From Halpernia humi (GTDB taxonomy: Bacteria; Bacteroidota; Bacteroidia; Flavobacteriales; Weeksellaceae), in NCBI RefSeq assembly GCF_900108025.1, contig NZ_FNUS01000003.1:186001-250000 (forward strand): DNA of 64,000 nucleotides. Direction: 5' to 3'. Each line of letters opens with the position of its first letter. Positions within the stretch are counted from its first letter, which is position 1. The notes beneath the pieces are model-generated. The model searched no databases. It was not told where the DNA came from and saw nothing but the letters and a program-made list of their open reading frames with translations. The translations under genes were made by a program, and so were the position numbers. Positions 8,968-16,328 of this stretch are shown in pieces.

Positions 8968-9253
8968 TTTCTTTTTGTTTTAATTCTTTATCCATCATTC
9001 TGCGCTCCCAATCATTATTTAGGTAAAAAATCTTAACCGCTTTTATGGCCAAAACAAGTCCCCAAATCCAAAATATGAAAGAAAAATTATTCGTATCAAA
9101 AAAAGCAATTTCTCCTGAAAGGTAGTATTTTCTAAAACTAAAAAATGCAAGAACTACGATGAAAATTGCCAAAGATGAATAGAATTTTTTTAATTGCTGC
9201 ACTCTATTTTTTGCGTTTGAATAGTCGATTTCTTTTTGTGATAAATTTTCCAT
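8954..9253 (-). CDS. 2TM domain protein (divergent)
   Basis: This 99-residue protein has two membrane helices (about 27-44 and 58-77) and the NDWERRMMDKELK tail that corresponds to the GKDWEE block of its neighbours. It lacks the HGxxVF motif, having AIKAVKIF instead, so it is the most divergent copy of the four. It starts 4 bases after the kinase-2TM gene and overlaps the next 2TM gene by 14 bases. Confidence 0.75.
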   Translation of the reverse strand: MENLSQKEIDYSNAKNRVQQLKKFYSSLAIFIVVLAFFSFRKYYLSGEIAFFDTNNFSFIFWIWGLVLAIKAVKIFYLNNDWERRMMDKELKQKENGNF

Positions 9254-9257
9254 GGTA

Positions 9258-10586
9258 TTATTTGTGATTTTCTCGTTCTAATATTTTTTGAATTTGTCGT
9301 TCTTCCCAATCTTTGCTAATGCCAAAAACCGCGATTCCGTGCGAAGCAAGGCCAATTCCCCAGCCAAGCATCGGCCACCAAAACCATTGGTATTGCGGTG
9401 CGGTGTAAAGATTTACAAAGATTAAAAAAGGAATTACCAGGCAATAAGAAATTAAATTGCCGTAGAATCCTTTTAGTTCATTTACGCGTTTTGCGGCTCT
9501 TTCATAAGCAGAATTTTCAGAATATTTTGTTGTGTTCATTTTTGTTGATGTTTTTTCTATTAATATTGGGATTTTTACTTTAAAATAGTCTTCAGATTTT
9601 TCTATAAAAACATTTCTTTTCGTGAGTAAAGCGTAGCGCTGAACGATATTAGAAAGCCCGATTCCTGAAGATTCTTTTATGTTTTCTCTAAATTGTAAGT
9701 TGTTTTCTATCATTAAAAATCCGTCTTCAGAACTGATTTTTATATGCAATGGTTTTGATGAAGTCGCGAAATTGTGTTTAATGCAATTTTCTAATAAAAG
9801 TTGCAGTGAAAGTGGCACTACAAAGTTTTTTTGATCGTTTTCGTTTACATTAAATTCAAATGTTACGCTGTCTTCAAAGCGGGTTTTTAAAAGCGCGGTA
9901 TAGGTTTTAGCAAAATCTAACTCTTCTTCTACCGACACCAATTCTTTGTCTTTTTGCTCTAAAATATAGCGGTAAATTTTGGACATTGAAGCCGTGAATA
10001 CCTGCGCCTGATCTGGGTTTTCATCTATCAATGAACTTAGAACATTTAAAGAATTAAATAAAAAATGCGGGTCTAACTGGTTTTTTAAAGTTTCAAATTG
10101 GGCGTTGGCTGATTTGGCGATTAATTTCTGCTCAACCACTTCTTTTTTAGAAGATTTTTTCCATTCTTCCATAAACCCTTTTGCATGAAAAATGGCAGAA
10201 AATAATAGTGCGATATTGACGATAATCCAGTTAAAAAGTCCCATTTCACCGGTAAAAAATTTGGCAGGATTGTTTTTTTGAATGACGATTAAGTTTAAAT
10301 AATTACAGACAAAAACCAGAACTACATTTACAAAAATGGTAGATAAAATGCCCAAAACAATACGGGTTTTGGTGTCATCAATCCAGGAATATTTTGAGTT
10401 TAGGTAGCAATTGGTGTAATAATTCCCTATTATGAATACAAAAGAATACATAAATGAAACTAGAAAGCTAATGATCAAATTTGAAACGCTTTTATTATCC
10501 GTGAAAAACGCGAAAAAGAAAATTCCTGTTGCAAAGGAAACCCAAAGCATTGTCGATAACTTATTCTTTAAATCTTTTGTATCCAT
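9258..10586 (-). CDS. LytS-type sensor histidine kinase with C-terminal 2TM domain
   Basis: The 442-residue protein begins with four predicted membrane helices (about residues 10-135). A His_kinase domain follows with the phospho-accepting motif LDPHFLFNSLNVLSSL (near 172-187) and an HATPase region (LLLENCIKHN, then SSGIGLSNIVQRY). From residue ~350 a full 2TM domain is fused in frame (NELKGFYGNL...WGIGLASHGIAVFG...KDWEERQIQKIL). Its output partner is probably the LytTR protein at 7218-7961. The 2TM part could be an independent start at MNTTKY, but it is uninterrupted with the kinase. Confidence 0.85.
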   Translation of the reverse strand: MDTKDLKNKLSTMLWVSFATGIFFFAFFTDNKSVSNLIISFLVSFMYSFVFIIGNYYTNCYLNSKYSWIDDTKTRIVLGILSTIFVNVVLVFVCNYLNLIVIQKNNPAKFFTGEMGLFNWIIVNIALLFSAIFHAKGFMEEWKKSSKKEVVEQKLIAKSANAQFETLKNQLDPHFLFNSLNVLSSLIDENPDQAQVFTASMSKIYRYILEQKDKELVSVEEELDFAKTYTALLKTRFEDSVTFEFNVNENDQKNFVVPLSLQLLLENCIKHNFATSSKPLHIKISSEDGFLMIENNLQFRENIKESSGIGLSNIVQRYALLTKRNVFIEKSEDYFKVKIPILIEKTSTKMNTTKYSENSAYERAAKRVNELKGFYGNLISYCLVIPFLIFVNLYTAPQYQWFWWPMLGWGIGLASHGIAVFGISKDWEERQIQKILERENHK

Positions 10587-10936
10587 TTTGTAAATTTAAT
10601 TATTTAAATAATTCTCTAGGAAGTTTTTTAGTCTCGCAGATTAGAAGGATTTGGCCGATTTTAAAACTGTAACTGTAAATCTGTGTCATCTGGAAAATCT
10701 GCTAGAAAAACCTCTAATTTAGAATTTTGTTATTTAAATTTTATTTATTTAACCTGTTGTGCATATAGAAAAACATTAAACGCAAAGGCGCAATTAATTT
10801 ATTTGCAGATATTTACGTTTATAAGGCGCAAAGTTTTAACTTCGTTAAAAGTTGAAAATCTTTGATTTTCTTGCGCCTTAGAACTATTTTCATAATAACT
10901 AAGTTCTTGCGCCTTTGCGTTTAACTTGATTTACGG
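10587..10936. other. 350-base spacer dominated by a nested palindromic repeat
   Basis: There is no credible gene here. The right two thirds are occupied by the nested inverted repeat described at 10751-10972. The left part, up to about 10740, would carry the kinase promoter, but no clean TAnnTTTG box is visible. Confidence 0.5.
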
Positions 10937-10972
10937 TTAATTATGCAGCTTGTCTAAATGCACAACAGGTTT
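10751..10972. repeat. nested inverted-repeat element with CGCAAAGGCGCAA arms
   Basis: Three nested perfect arms are visible. The outer arm is AACCTGTTGTGCAT at 10751-10764 with its complement at 10959-10972. The middle arm is TTAAACGCAAAGGCGCAA at 10776-10793 with its complement at 10907-10924. The inner arm is TAAGGCGCAA at 10822-10831 with its complement at 10871-10880. Small hairpins (GAAAATC TTT GATTTTC at 10854-10870) sit inside. The right outer arm extends into the last codons of the 2TM gene at 10937. Confidence 0.75.
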
Positions 10973-11257
10973 ATTTAATATTTTCTGAATTTCCCTTTCT
11001 TCCCAATCTTTTCCAAAAATATAGTCTTTCCCAAAAACTGAAAAACCGTGTGCTAAAAGACCAATTCCCCAGAAAACCGCTGTCATGTAAGGATCTGAAG
11101 TATTTAAACTCGCCGGATTGTCAATATAGCAACTTGCAATGATGAAAATATTGACGAATAAAAAAACTGTAGCGTGGATGTAAAATCCTTTCATGTTTTT
11201 CACTCTTTGTTGTGCTTGTGCAAGTTTTTGTTCTGAACTAAAATTGTAAGTTTCCAT
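10937..11257 (-). CDS. 2TM domain protein
   Basis: This 106-residue protein has the full family pattern: AQQRVKNMKGFY, helix 1 (~26-45), AVFWGIGLLAHGFSVFG, then FGKDWEEREIQKIL. It is very close to the C-terminal domain of the neighbouring kinase and to the 8668-8967 protein, so the cluster grew by local duplication. It has its own promoter-like box (11290-11297), and its last codons overlap the right arm of the nested repeat. Confidence 0.8.
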   Translation of the reverse strand: METYNFSSEQKLAQAQQRVKNMKGFYIHATVFLFVNIFIIASCYIDNPASLNTSDPYMTAVFWGIGLLAHGFSVFGKDYIFGKDWEEREIQKILNKPVVHLDKLHN

Positions 11258-11289
11258 TTCGATTTAATTTATTTGGTTAATTAATAGTG

Positions 11290-11297
11290 TAAAGATA
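11290..11297 (-). promoter_or_regulatory. putative -7 box (TATCTTTA)
   Basis: Read on the minus strand this is TATCTTTA, one base off TAnnTTTG, 32 bases before the 2TM start codon. The 35-base block from this box towards the gene (11263-11297) closely matches the block 12206-12238 upstream of the 11540-12196 gene, which supports a shared promoter. Confidence 0.4.
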
Positions 11298-11405
11298 AAC
11301 TGACAAACAGCGGTTTACAATTATTTTAGTCCGAAGGGCAACTTTCTTTTGCTGAATGGTATTACTTGTTTTCTAAAGTTTACTCGCCATGTAAGTTTCC
11401 ATCAC

Positions 11406-11469
11406 TTTGTCATTCCTTAGGAATCCACACGGAAAAAAAGGACTGCTGAGATTCCTTCGGAATGACAAA
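11406..11469. repeat. intergenic GTCATTCC-type palindromic repeat
   Basis: TTTGTCATTCCTTAGGAATC at 11406-11425 pairs with GATTCCTTCGGAATGACAAA at 11450-11469 at 18 of 20 positions. This matches a dispersed intergenic repeat that I remember as common in Flavobacteriia (TGTCATTCCGAAGGAATC). It sits just downstream of the gene at 11540-12196 only when read from the 2TM side; relative to both minus genes it is upstream of the 2TM stop-distal gene pair and may act as a transcript end for the 11540-12196 gene. Confidence 0.6.
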
Positions 11470-11539
11470 ATTGCTGTTAACAAATATTTTTAAATAGAAA
11501 AACTCCACCGAAGCAGAGTTTTATAGTTAATTTCAAAAA

Positions 11540-12196
11540 TTATTTTCCCGCTTGAGACAGAAAATAATCTGCTTCTTCTTTGCCCCAAGTTGGGCTAAAT
11601 TTTGATGGAGACTTATACACGGCAAATTGCGCTTGCGCTTTTTTAAATAATTCTAATCCTTTTTCTTTGCTTCCTCCAAATTGTTCTGGCGTGTAATAAG
11701 TGTCTTCTGCTTTTATCAAAGTTATTCTTGGATTTTCAGGATCCATTTTTTCGGCTTCTGCTAAAAAACCGGCGGCAAGAGAACCTTCACTCATAAAACG
11801 CGCTTGCGGATCCACCATCATTCTTAAACTGTGAACCATTTTTTTAAGAATTGTGATTTCTACATTATTTGGTGAGATGGCTTCTGCTGCATCAATGTGC
11901 TTTTGTGCGTCGTCCGCCAAAGCATCAAGTTCTGTAAGTTTGCCTTCTTGCATCAAAACTCGCCCTTTTTGGATGTTTGCGTAGGCTGCGTAATATTGCG
12001 GCAACCATTCTTTGTTTTCCTTTAAAGCAATTCTGGAAAAATCATTGGAAAGAGCGCTCAATTCATCGGTGTTTCGCGTTTGTTGAACTTTTGCAACTTT
12101 GTCTGTCATTGCTTTTTCATAAGCGGTTTGTGCAAAAGCATTGACTCCTGTGAACGTAAGCGCGAGGCTTAAAACTAAATTTTTAATTGTTTTCAT
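11540..12196 (-). CDS. periplasmic helical repeat protein (TPR-like), unknown role
   Basis: The 218-residue protein has a signal peptide (cleavage after NAFA) and an all-helical mature part with TPR-like spacing, for example YYAAYANIQKGR, AEAISPNNVEITILKKM and AEKMDPENPRITLIKAE. Such proteins are frequently encoded next to TonB-dependent receptors in Flavobacteria, as here, but no specific function is established. It has a promoter box of its own, 34 bases upstream. A 190-base spacer with a heptad repeat separates it from the receptor gene. Confidence 0.65.
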   Translation of the reverse strand: MKTIKNLVLSLALTFTGVNAFAQTAYEKAMTDKVAKVQQTRNTDELSALSNDFSRIALKENKEWLPQYYAAYANIQKGRVLMQEGKLTELDALADDAQKHIDAAEAISPNNVEITILKKMVHSLRMMVDPQARFMSEGSLAAGFLAEAEKMDPENPRITLIKAEDTYYTPEQFGGSKEKGLELFKKAQAQFAVYKSPSKFSPTWGKEEADYFLSQAGK

Positions 12197-12230
12197 AATA
12201 TTTTTTTTAATTGATTTGTTAATTATGGTG

Positions 12231-12238
12231 TAAAGATA
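12231..12238 (-). promoter_or_regulatory. putative -7 box (TATCTTTA)
   Basis: Read on the minus strand this is TATCTTTA followed by ACACCAT, 34 bases before the start codon of the periplasmic protein. It shares its 33-base context with the box at 11290-11297. Confidence 0.4.
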
Positions 12239-12335
12239 CTTTTGGTTTTATTTAATTAAAATAAATTCTGGCTGAATGGTTGGTTTTGATTTCTGAAGGG
12301 TTAAAACTAATTGAACTACGCTTATTTTTATTAAA

Positions 12336-12380
12336 TCTTGGTTCTTGGTTCTTGATTCTTGATTCTTGGTTCTTGGTTCT
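12336..12380. repeat. tandem heptanucleotide repeat (TCTTGGT/TCTTGAT)
   Basis: Six 7-base units in the order GGT, GGT, GAT, GAT, GGT, GGT after TCTT, plus a partial seventh, end 5 bases before the stop codon of the TonB receptor. The symmetric order of variants is notable. Confidence 0.8.
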
Positions 12381-12385
12381 AAAGT

Positions 12386-14593
12386 CTACAAATTATTATT
12401 AATCGCATCAGTGGTTTTATCGACACCAAAACTGATGAAAGCGCCAATGAAAACGAAAGTATTAACAGGCGGAACAACTGCAGAACTTCTCATTCCATCA
12501 TTAGAAAAATTATAGCCGTAAACATTTTTCTGTCCTAAAATATTTGAAATGCTCAACACTAAAACCGTAAATGCTTTGGAATCTTTTTTACCCAAATTTG
12601 GCAGATAATTTAAACTAAAATTGAGTCCGCTGTAATTTTTTAATGTTCCTTCGTGGCGAATAATATTTTGTCCATTATTATCGACAATATCATAATATGG
12701 TCGTCCAGAAGAATAGGTGTAAGACATGTTGAAGCCTGTTTTCCATTTGGTTACAAATTTTTTCGCAACGATATTGAAGGTGTGTTTTGCAGCAAAACTC
12801 GGCATTAAACTTATGGGATAATTTTGAAAATCGCGTTTAGAATCGAGGTAAGAATAAGTGACCCAATAATCTATATTTTTAATAGATTTCCTATCGCGCC
12901 AGAACAATTCTAAACCTTTTGCGTATCCATTTCCTTGGTTATTAATGGCGGTTTGAAAGTTTTGTTCTCCCGAAGTTTTAATTAGTTGATCATATTTTTT
13001 ATAAAAGGCTTCAAATCTCAAATTTCTACCTTCCGTATTTCTTTGAACCTGAAAAATATAATGTTCGGCTTTTTGAAACGTTAAAGGTGCAGAAGAATTC
13101 AAATATTTACTTTCCGGGTTTTGGTAGAAAATGCCGTAAGCCAAAGATGTGGTGTAATTTTTCGCTAGTCTGTAGGCAAAAGCAACACGTGGCGCAAAAT
13201 TCCAATGCTTTAAATAAGAAGAATTTTCTGCTCGAACGCCCACTTTTGCGGAAAAATTATTGCTAAAACCCAAATCTGTTTCCAGAAATCCGGACGAAAT
13301 AAGATCAGAATATTTTTTATGAAAACCATCATATTGAGAATTTTCATTGGCATTATTAAATTCAAAACCACCGCGCAAAGCAGAAATTTTATTTATTTTT
13401 CTTTCTACAACGGCTTTTGCATTTAGATAATTTCCTAAAGTATTAGAGGCAAAACTACTTTTCGGAACGTTATTTAGCAAAGTAGAAAATTGAACATCTG
13501 ATTTATTGTAGGCATAAGAAGTTCCCACATTTAGCAAATATCTCCCGAATTTTTGTTTAAATGACAGGTTTTGAAAGATATTACTTCCCTTTAAGGAAAC
13601 TTTATTTTGATCCGAATCTGGCTCTAAACTTTCGGAAAGTACGCTCAATTTATTGCTATCAAAATTGGCATAATATTTAAAAAATCCGCCGCTTTTGGTT
13701 TTGATTCTAAAATTGGCGTCGCCATTTATACTTTCTGGTGCTTTTTCAAAATCGGTGTTAAAATTTAAGATTTTTTGTATAAATTTTAAATTAGAATAGC
13801 CCAAACTTGCGCCATAGGAATAAGTTTTAGAATTGCTTAATTTCTGATAACTTCCTGTTAAAAAAATAGGAGAAATACCGACATCATAAGAAGTGGTTTC
13901 TGGCAAATCCACACTTTCTAAAATTAAAACGCCAGATAAGGCTTGACCGTAAAGCGCAGAATAACCGCCACTTGAGAAAACATTTCCTTTAAAAAGCGAA
14001 GTGTTAAAGCGGTCTCTTCCGGCAATTCCTGGGACAGAATTGCTGAAATAATTATTAATTAAACTGCCGTCCATAAAAATTTTGGTTTCTGCGCCAGTTC
14101 CACCACGAACGAATAATCCTTCGCTTTCACCCACTTTTTGCACGCCGGGGAGATAATTTAATGCAGAAGAAATCTGTCCATCTGCGCCGGCTGTGGTATA
14201 AATATCAATGGGTGTGAGCAAGGCGGTTGCGCGTTTTTTATCGCTTGCATCTATGCTTCCTGCGGAAATTACAACGGCGTCTATTTCATTAATTTGTTCT
14301 TTTAAATCTACATTTACGGTTATATTTTCATCGTTTAAAACAATTGGTTTTTGCACTTCTTCATATTTAGAATTGGTAAAAACTAAGGTTTGGTTGCCTT
14401 TTTCAGAAGTTTCAAAACTGTAATTTCCGTCTTTATCTGAAGTAGCGCCGTCGTAAGTATCTTTTAAAGTAATTGAAATATTGGGAATGCCTTTGTTTTT
14501 ATAGGTGATTTTTCCACTAATTTTTATTTGCGCACAAAGTGGCAAAAGCATTAACAGTAAGAAAAGAGTAATAAATTTTGAAAAAGTTTTCAT
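12386..14593 (-). CDS. TonB-dependent outer-membrane receptor
   Basis: The 735-residue protein has a signal peptide (about 1-21), an N-terminal carboxypeptidase-regulatory-like beta domain (~22-100, KISGKITYKNKGIP), a plug domain (~130-240, including the LPGVQKVGESEGLFVRGG segment) and a 22-strand barrel to the C-terminus. Plug sequences of the form FVRGG...FMDGSLINNYF are typical of the superfamily. The ligand cannot be read from the sequence. No SusD partner is adjacent, so a glycan-uptake pair is unlikely; iron or vitamin complexes are possible. No iron-box-like palindrome is seen in the 211-base upstream spacer. Confidence 0.85.
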   Translation of the reverse strand: MKTFSKFITLFLLLMLLPLCAQIKISGKITYKNKGIPNISITLKDTYDGATSDKDGNYSFETSEKGNQTLVFTNSKYEEVQKPIVLNDENITVNVDLKEQINEIDAVVISAGSIDASDKKRATALLTPIDIYTTAGADGQISSALNYLPGVQKVGESEGLFVRGGTGAETKIFMDGSLINNYFSNSVPGIAGRDRFNTSLFKGNVFSSGGYSALYGQALSGVLILESVDLPETTSYDVGISPIFLTGSYQKLSNSKTYSYGASLGYSNLKFIQKILNFNTDFEKAPESINGDANFRIKTKSGGFFKYYANFDSNKLSVLSESLEPDSDQNKVSLKGSNIFQNLSFKQKFGRYLLNVGTSYAYNKSDVQFSTLLNNVPKSSFASNTLGNYLNAKAVVERKINKISALRGGFEFNNANENSQYDGFHKKYSDLISSGFLETDLGFSNNFSAKVGVRAENSSYLKHWNFAPRVAFAYRLAKNYTTSLAYGIFYQNPESKYLNSSAPLTFQKAEHYIFQVQRNTEGRNLRFEAFYKKYDQLIKTSGEQNFQTAINNQGNGYAKGLELFWRDRKSIKNIDYWVTYSYLDSKRDFQNYPISLMPSFAAKHTFNIVAKKFVTKWKTGFNMSYTYSSGRPYYDIVDNNGQNIIRHEGTLKNYSGLNFSLNYLPNLGKKDSKAFTVLVLSISNILGQKNVYGYNFSNDGMRSSAVVPPVNTFVFIGAFISFGVDKTTDAINNNL

Positions 14594-14804
14594 TTGTTGG
14601 TATTTAATTTTTTAGTCAGATGTTATTGTCAAAATCGGTCAAATTTTATATATCAAGTTTATTATTGGCGATTTCATGTTTTAAATTTTGAACAAAGATA
14701 ATTTCACTGTACCTTTAGATTCTAATTTTTGTTGCTGAGTTGTCAATTTTTAAGACTCAATGGTGACTAAATGTTTTTTATTAAAAATAACTTAAAAAAA
14801 TAAT

Positions 14805-15314
14805 ATGAAAAATTTAAAAATTTTATTTGTGGCTGCAAGTGGCATTTTGCTGAGTTCTTGCGGAACATCAAAAACAATAACGGATACTATTAACTCTAAA
14901 AGTGGTACAGATACACAAGGAACGGCGAAGTTTAGCCAAAAAGGAAAAATGGTTACGATGGATATGAATGTTTACAAACTAACGCCAGGAACGCACGCTG
15001 TGCACGTTCATGAATTTGGAGATTGCTCTTCTGCTGATGGAAAATCTGCAGGTGGCCACTGGAATCCTTCAAAAGACGAACATGGAAAATGGGATTCTGA
15101 ACATTTTCACATGGGCGATATAGGAAATTTAGTTGCTGATAAAAATGGTACGGCGCGCCTAATTTTTAAAACCGATAAATGGTGTTTGGGTTGCTCTGAT
15201 GCGTCTAAAAATATTGTGGGTAAATCTATCATCATCCATGCAGGGAAAGACGATTTTAAAACTCAACCCACAGGAAATGCGGGCGGAAGAGTTGGTTGTG
15301 TGGAAATTAAATAG
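14805..15314 (+). CDS. sodC: Cu/Zn superoxide dismutase, lipoprotein
   Basis: The 169-residue protein has a lipobox (LLSSC, lipid Cys19). All metal ligands are visible: copper H67, H69, H85 and H145; zinc H85, H93, H102 and D105. The disulfide Cys pair is C73 and C165, and the active-site Arg is R162. It should dismutate superoxide in the periplasm. A second Cys pair in KWCLGC (127, 130) precedes the last copper His and could form an additional disulfide. It is divergent from the TonB receptor and converges on the MscS gene across a shared terminator. Confidence 0.9.
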   Translation: MKNLKILFVAASGILLSSCGTSKTITDTINSKSGTDTQGTAKFSQKGKMVTMDMNVYKLTPGTHAVHVHEFGDCSSADGKSAGGHWNPSKDEHGKWDSEHFHMGDIGNLVADKNGTARLIFKTDKWCLGCSDASKNIVGKSIIIHAGKDDFKTQPTGNAGGRVGCVEIK

Positions 15315-15334
15315 TTTTTTTTCGATTTATTAAA

Positions 15335-15368
15335 AAAAAGAGCAGTAAGTAAAATTACTGCTCTTTTT
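15335..15368. terminator. bidirectional terminator between sodC and MscS gene
   Basis: A perfect 14-bp stem (AAAAAGAGCAGTAA / TTACTGCTCTTTTT) with a 6-base loop carries A-runs on the left and T-runs on the right. It can stop transcription in both directions and overlaps the stop codon of the MscS gene. Confidence 0.85.
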
Positions 15369-16239
15369 CTATATCATTATTATCTTTTGACGGAAATTCT
15401 AAAGTACGTATTGGATACGGAATATTGACATTATTGTCTCTGAATTTCTTTAAAATCACCATTCTTAAATCACTTCTCACTTGTGGTGCAGCAAATAATT
15501 CTACGCTGTAATAGTATAATTTTAAATCTAAAGAACTATCGCCAAAGTTTTCTAAGCGCACAAAAATAGGTTTGTCTTGCAGCACGGCTTTATTTTCTCG
15601 CGCAGCTTCTTCTAATAATCTTACTGCTAAATCTATATCGGTATCATAGTGAACACCAACTTCTATTACAAAAATAACCGCTGGAGAATCGTGGCTAAAG
15701 TTGGTGAGTTTATCTTTGGTTAAAAGAGAGTTCGGGTAGATTACGCTTTTTCTTTCTCTGGTTTCTATGGTGGTGGTTCTCATTCTAATTTCTTTCACTT
15801 CGCCGATGGTATCGCCAATGTCTATTACATCTCCCACCATTACAGAGCGATCAAATAGAATAATAATCCCTGAAATAAAATCTAAAAATAAGTTTTGAAG
15901 ACCAAGGCCAATCCCCACCAAAATTGCCCCTGAACCAAGAAGTAACGGCGAAATATCTACCCCTAAAGATTTCAAAACCAATATTGTGGCAATTATGAAA
16001 ATAATGTAGAATAAGATTTGCGAAACGGCAAACTTTCTACCGATATCTACTTTTTTAGAATTATAAACGAGTTTTTTGACCGATTTATTTAAAATAATCG
16101 CTAGAAGTATGACTAAAATTGCTGCCAAAATTTCATAAACACTTAAAGAATATTTCCCGACAGAAAATATATTATATTCTAAGAATTGCTGAAAAGACAG
16201 GCCTACATCACCTGACATTTTGTGCATTTGGTCTTTCAT
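15355..16239 (-). CDS. MscS-family mechanosensitive channel
   Basis: This 294-residue protein has three membrane helices (about 30-50, 75-95, 100-120). The last is the Gly/Ala-rich pore helix (GSGAILVGIGLGLQNLFLDFISG), followed by the MscS beta domain (FDRSVMVGDVIDIGDTIGEVKEI) and the cytoplasmic alpha/beta domain. It is a small-type MscS expected to open on hypo-osmotic shock. Its 43-base leader is strikingly like that of the PorW/SprE gene (see 16240-16282). Confidence 0.9.
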   Translation of the reverse strand: MKDQMHKMSGDVGLSFQQFLEYNIFSVGKYSLSVYEILAAILVILLAIILNKSVKKLVYNSKKVDIGRKFAVSQILFYIIFIIATILVLKSLGVDISPLLLGSGAILVGIGLGLQNLFLDFISGIIILFDRSVMVGDVIDIGDTIGEVKEIRMRTTTIETRERKSVIYPNSLLTKDKLTNFSHDSPAVIFVIEVGVHYDTDIDLAVRLLEEAARENKAVLQDKPIFVRLENFGDSSLDLKLYYYSVELFAAPQVRSDLRMVILKKFRDNNVNIPYPIRTLEFPSKDNNDIEKEQ

Positions 16240-16282
16240 CTAAAGTTATATATTGTTTTTAAAAGTTATATACAATCGCCTA
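16240..16282 (-). promoter_or_regulatory. leader shared with the PorW/SprE gene
   Basis: These 43 bases immediately before the MscS start codon match the 43 bases before the gene starting at 48899 at 34 positions, without gaps. Conserved blocks are TAGGCGATT at the far end and AAAACAATA closer to the start codon. Confidence 0.5.
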
Positions 16283-16328
16283 ATTTCTCATTTGTTTGCT
16301 CGTAAACTTGTGAATAGTGGTTTTTATA

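Noticed and set aside
10683-10865. 60-codon + strand frame in the kinase upstream spacer
   Set aside because: Runs through the nested inverted repeat; its sequence is dictated by the repeat and shows no protein-like features.
12336-12380. Heptad array as a CRISPR-like repeat
   Set aside because: Units are 7 bases with no spacers and no cas genes nearby; a simple tandem repeat.
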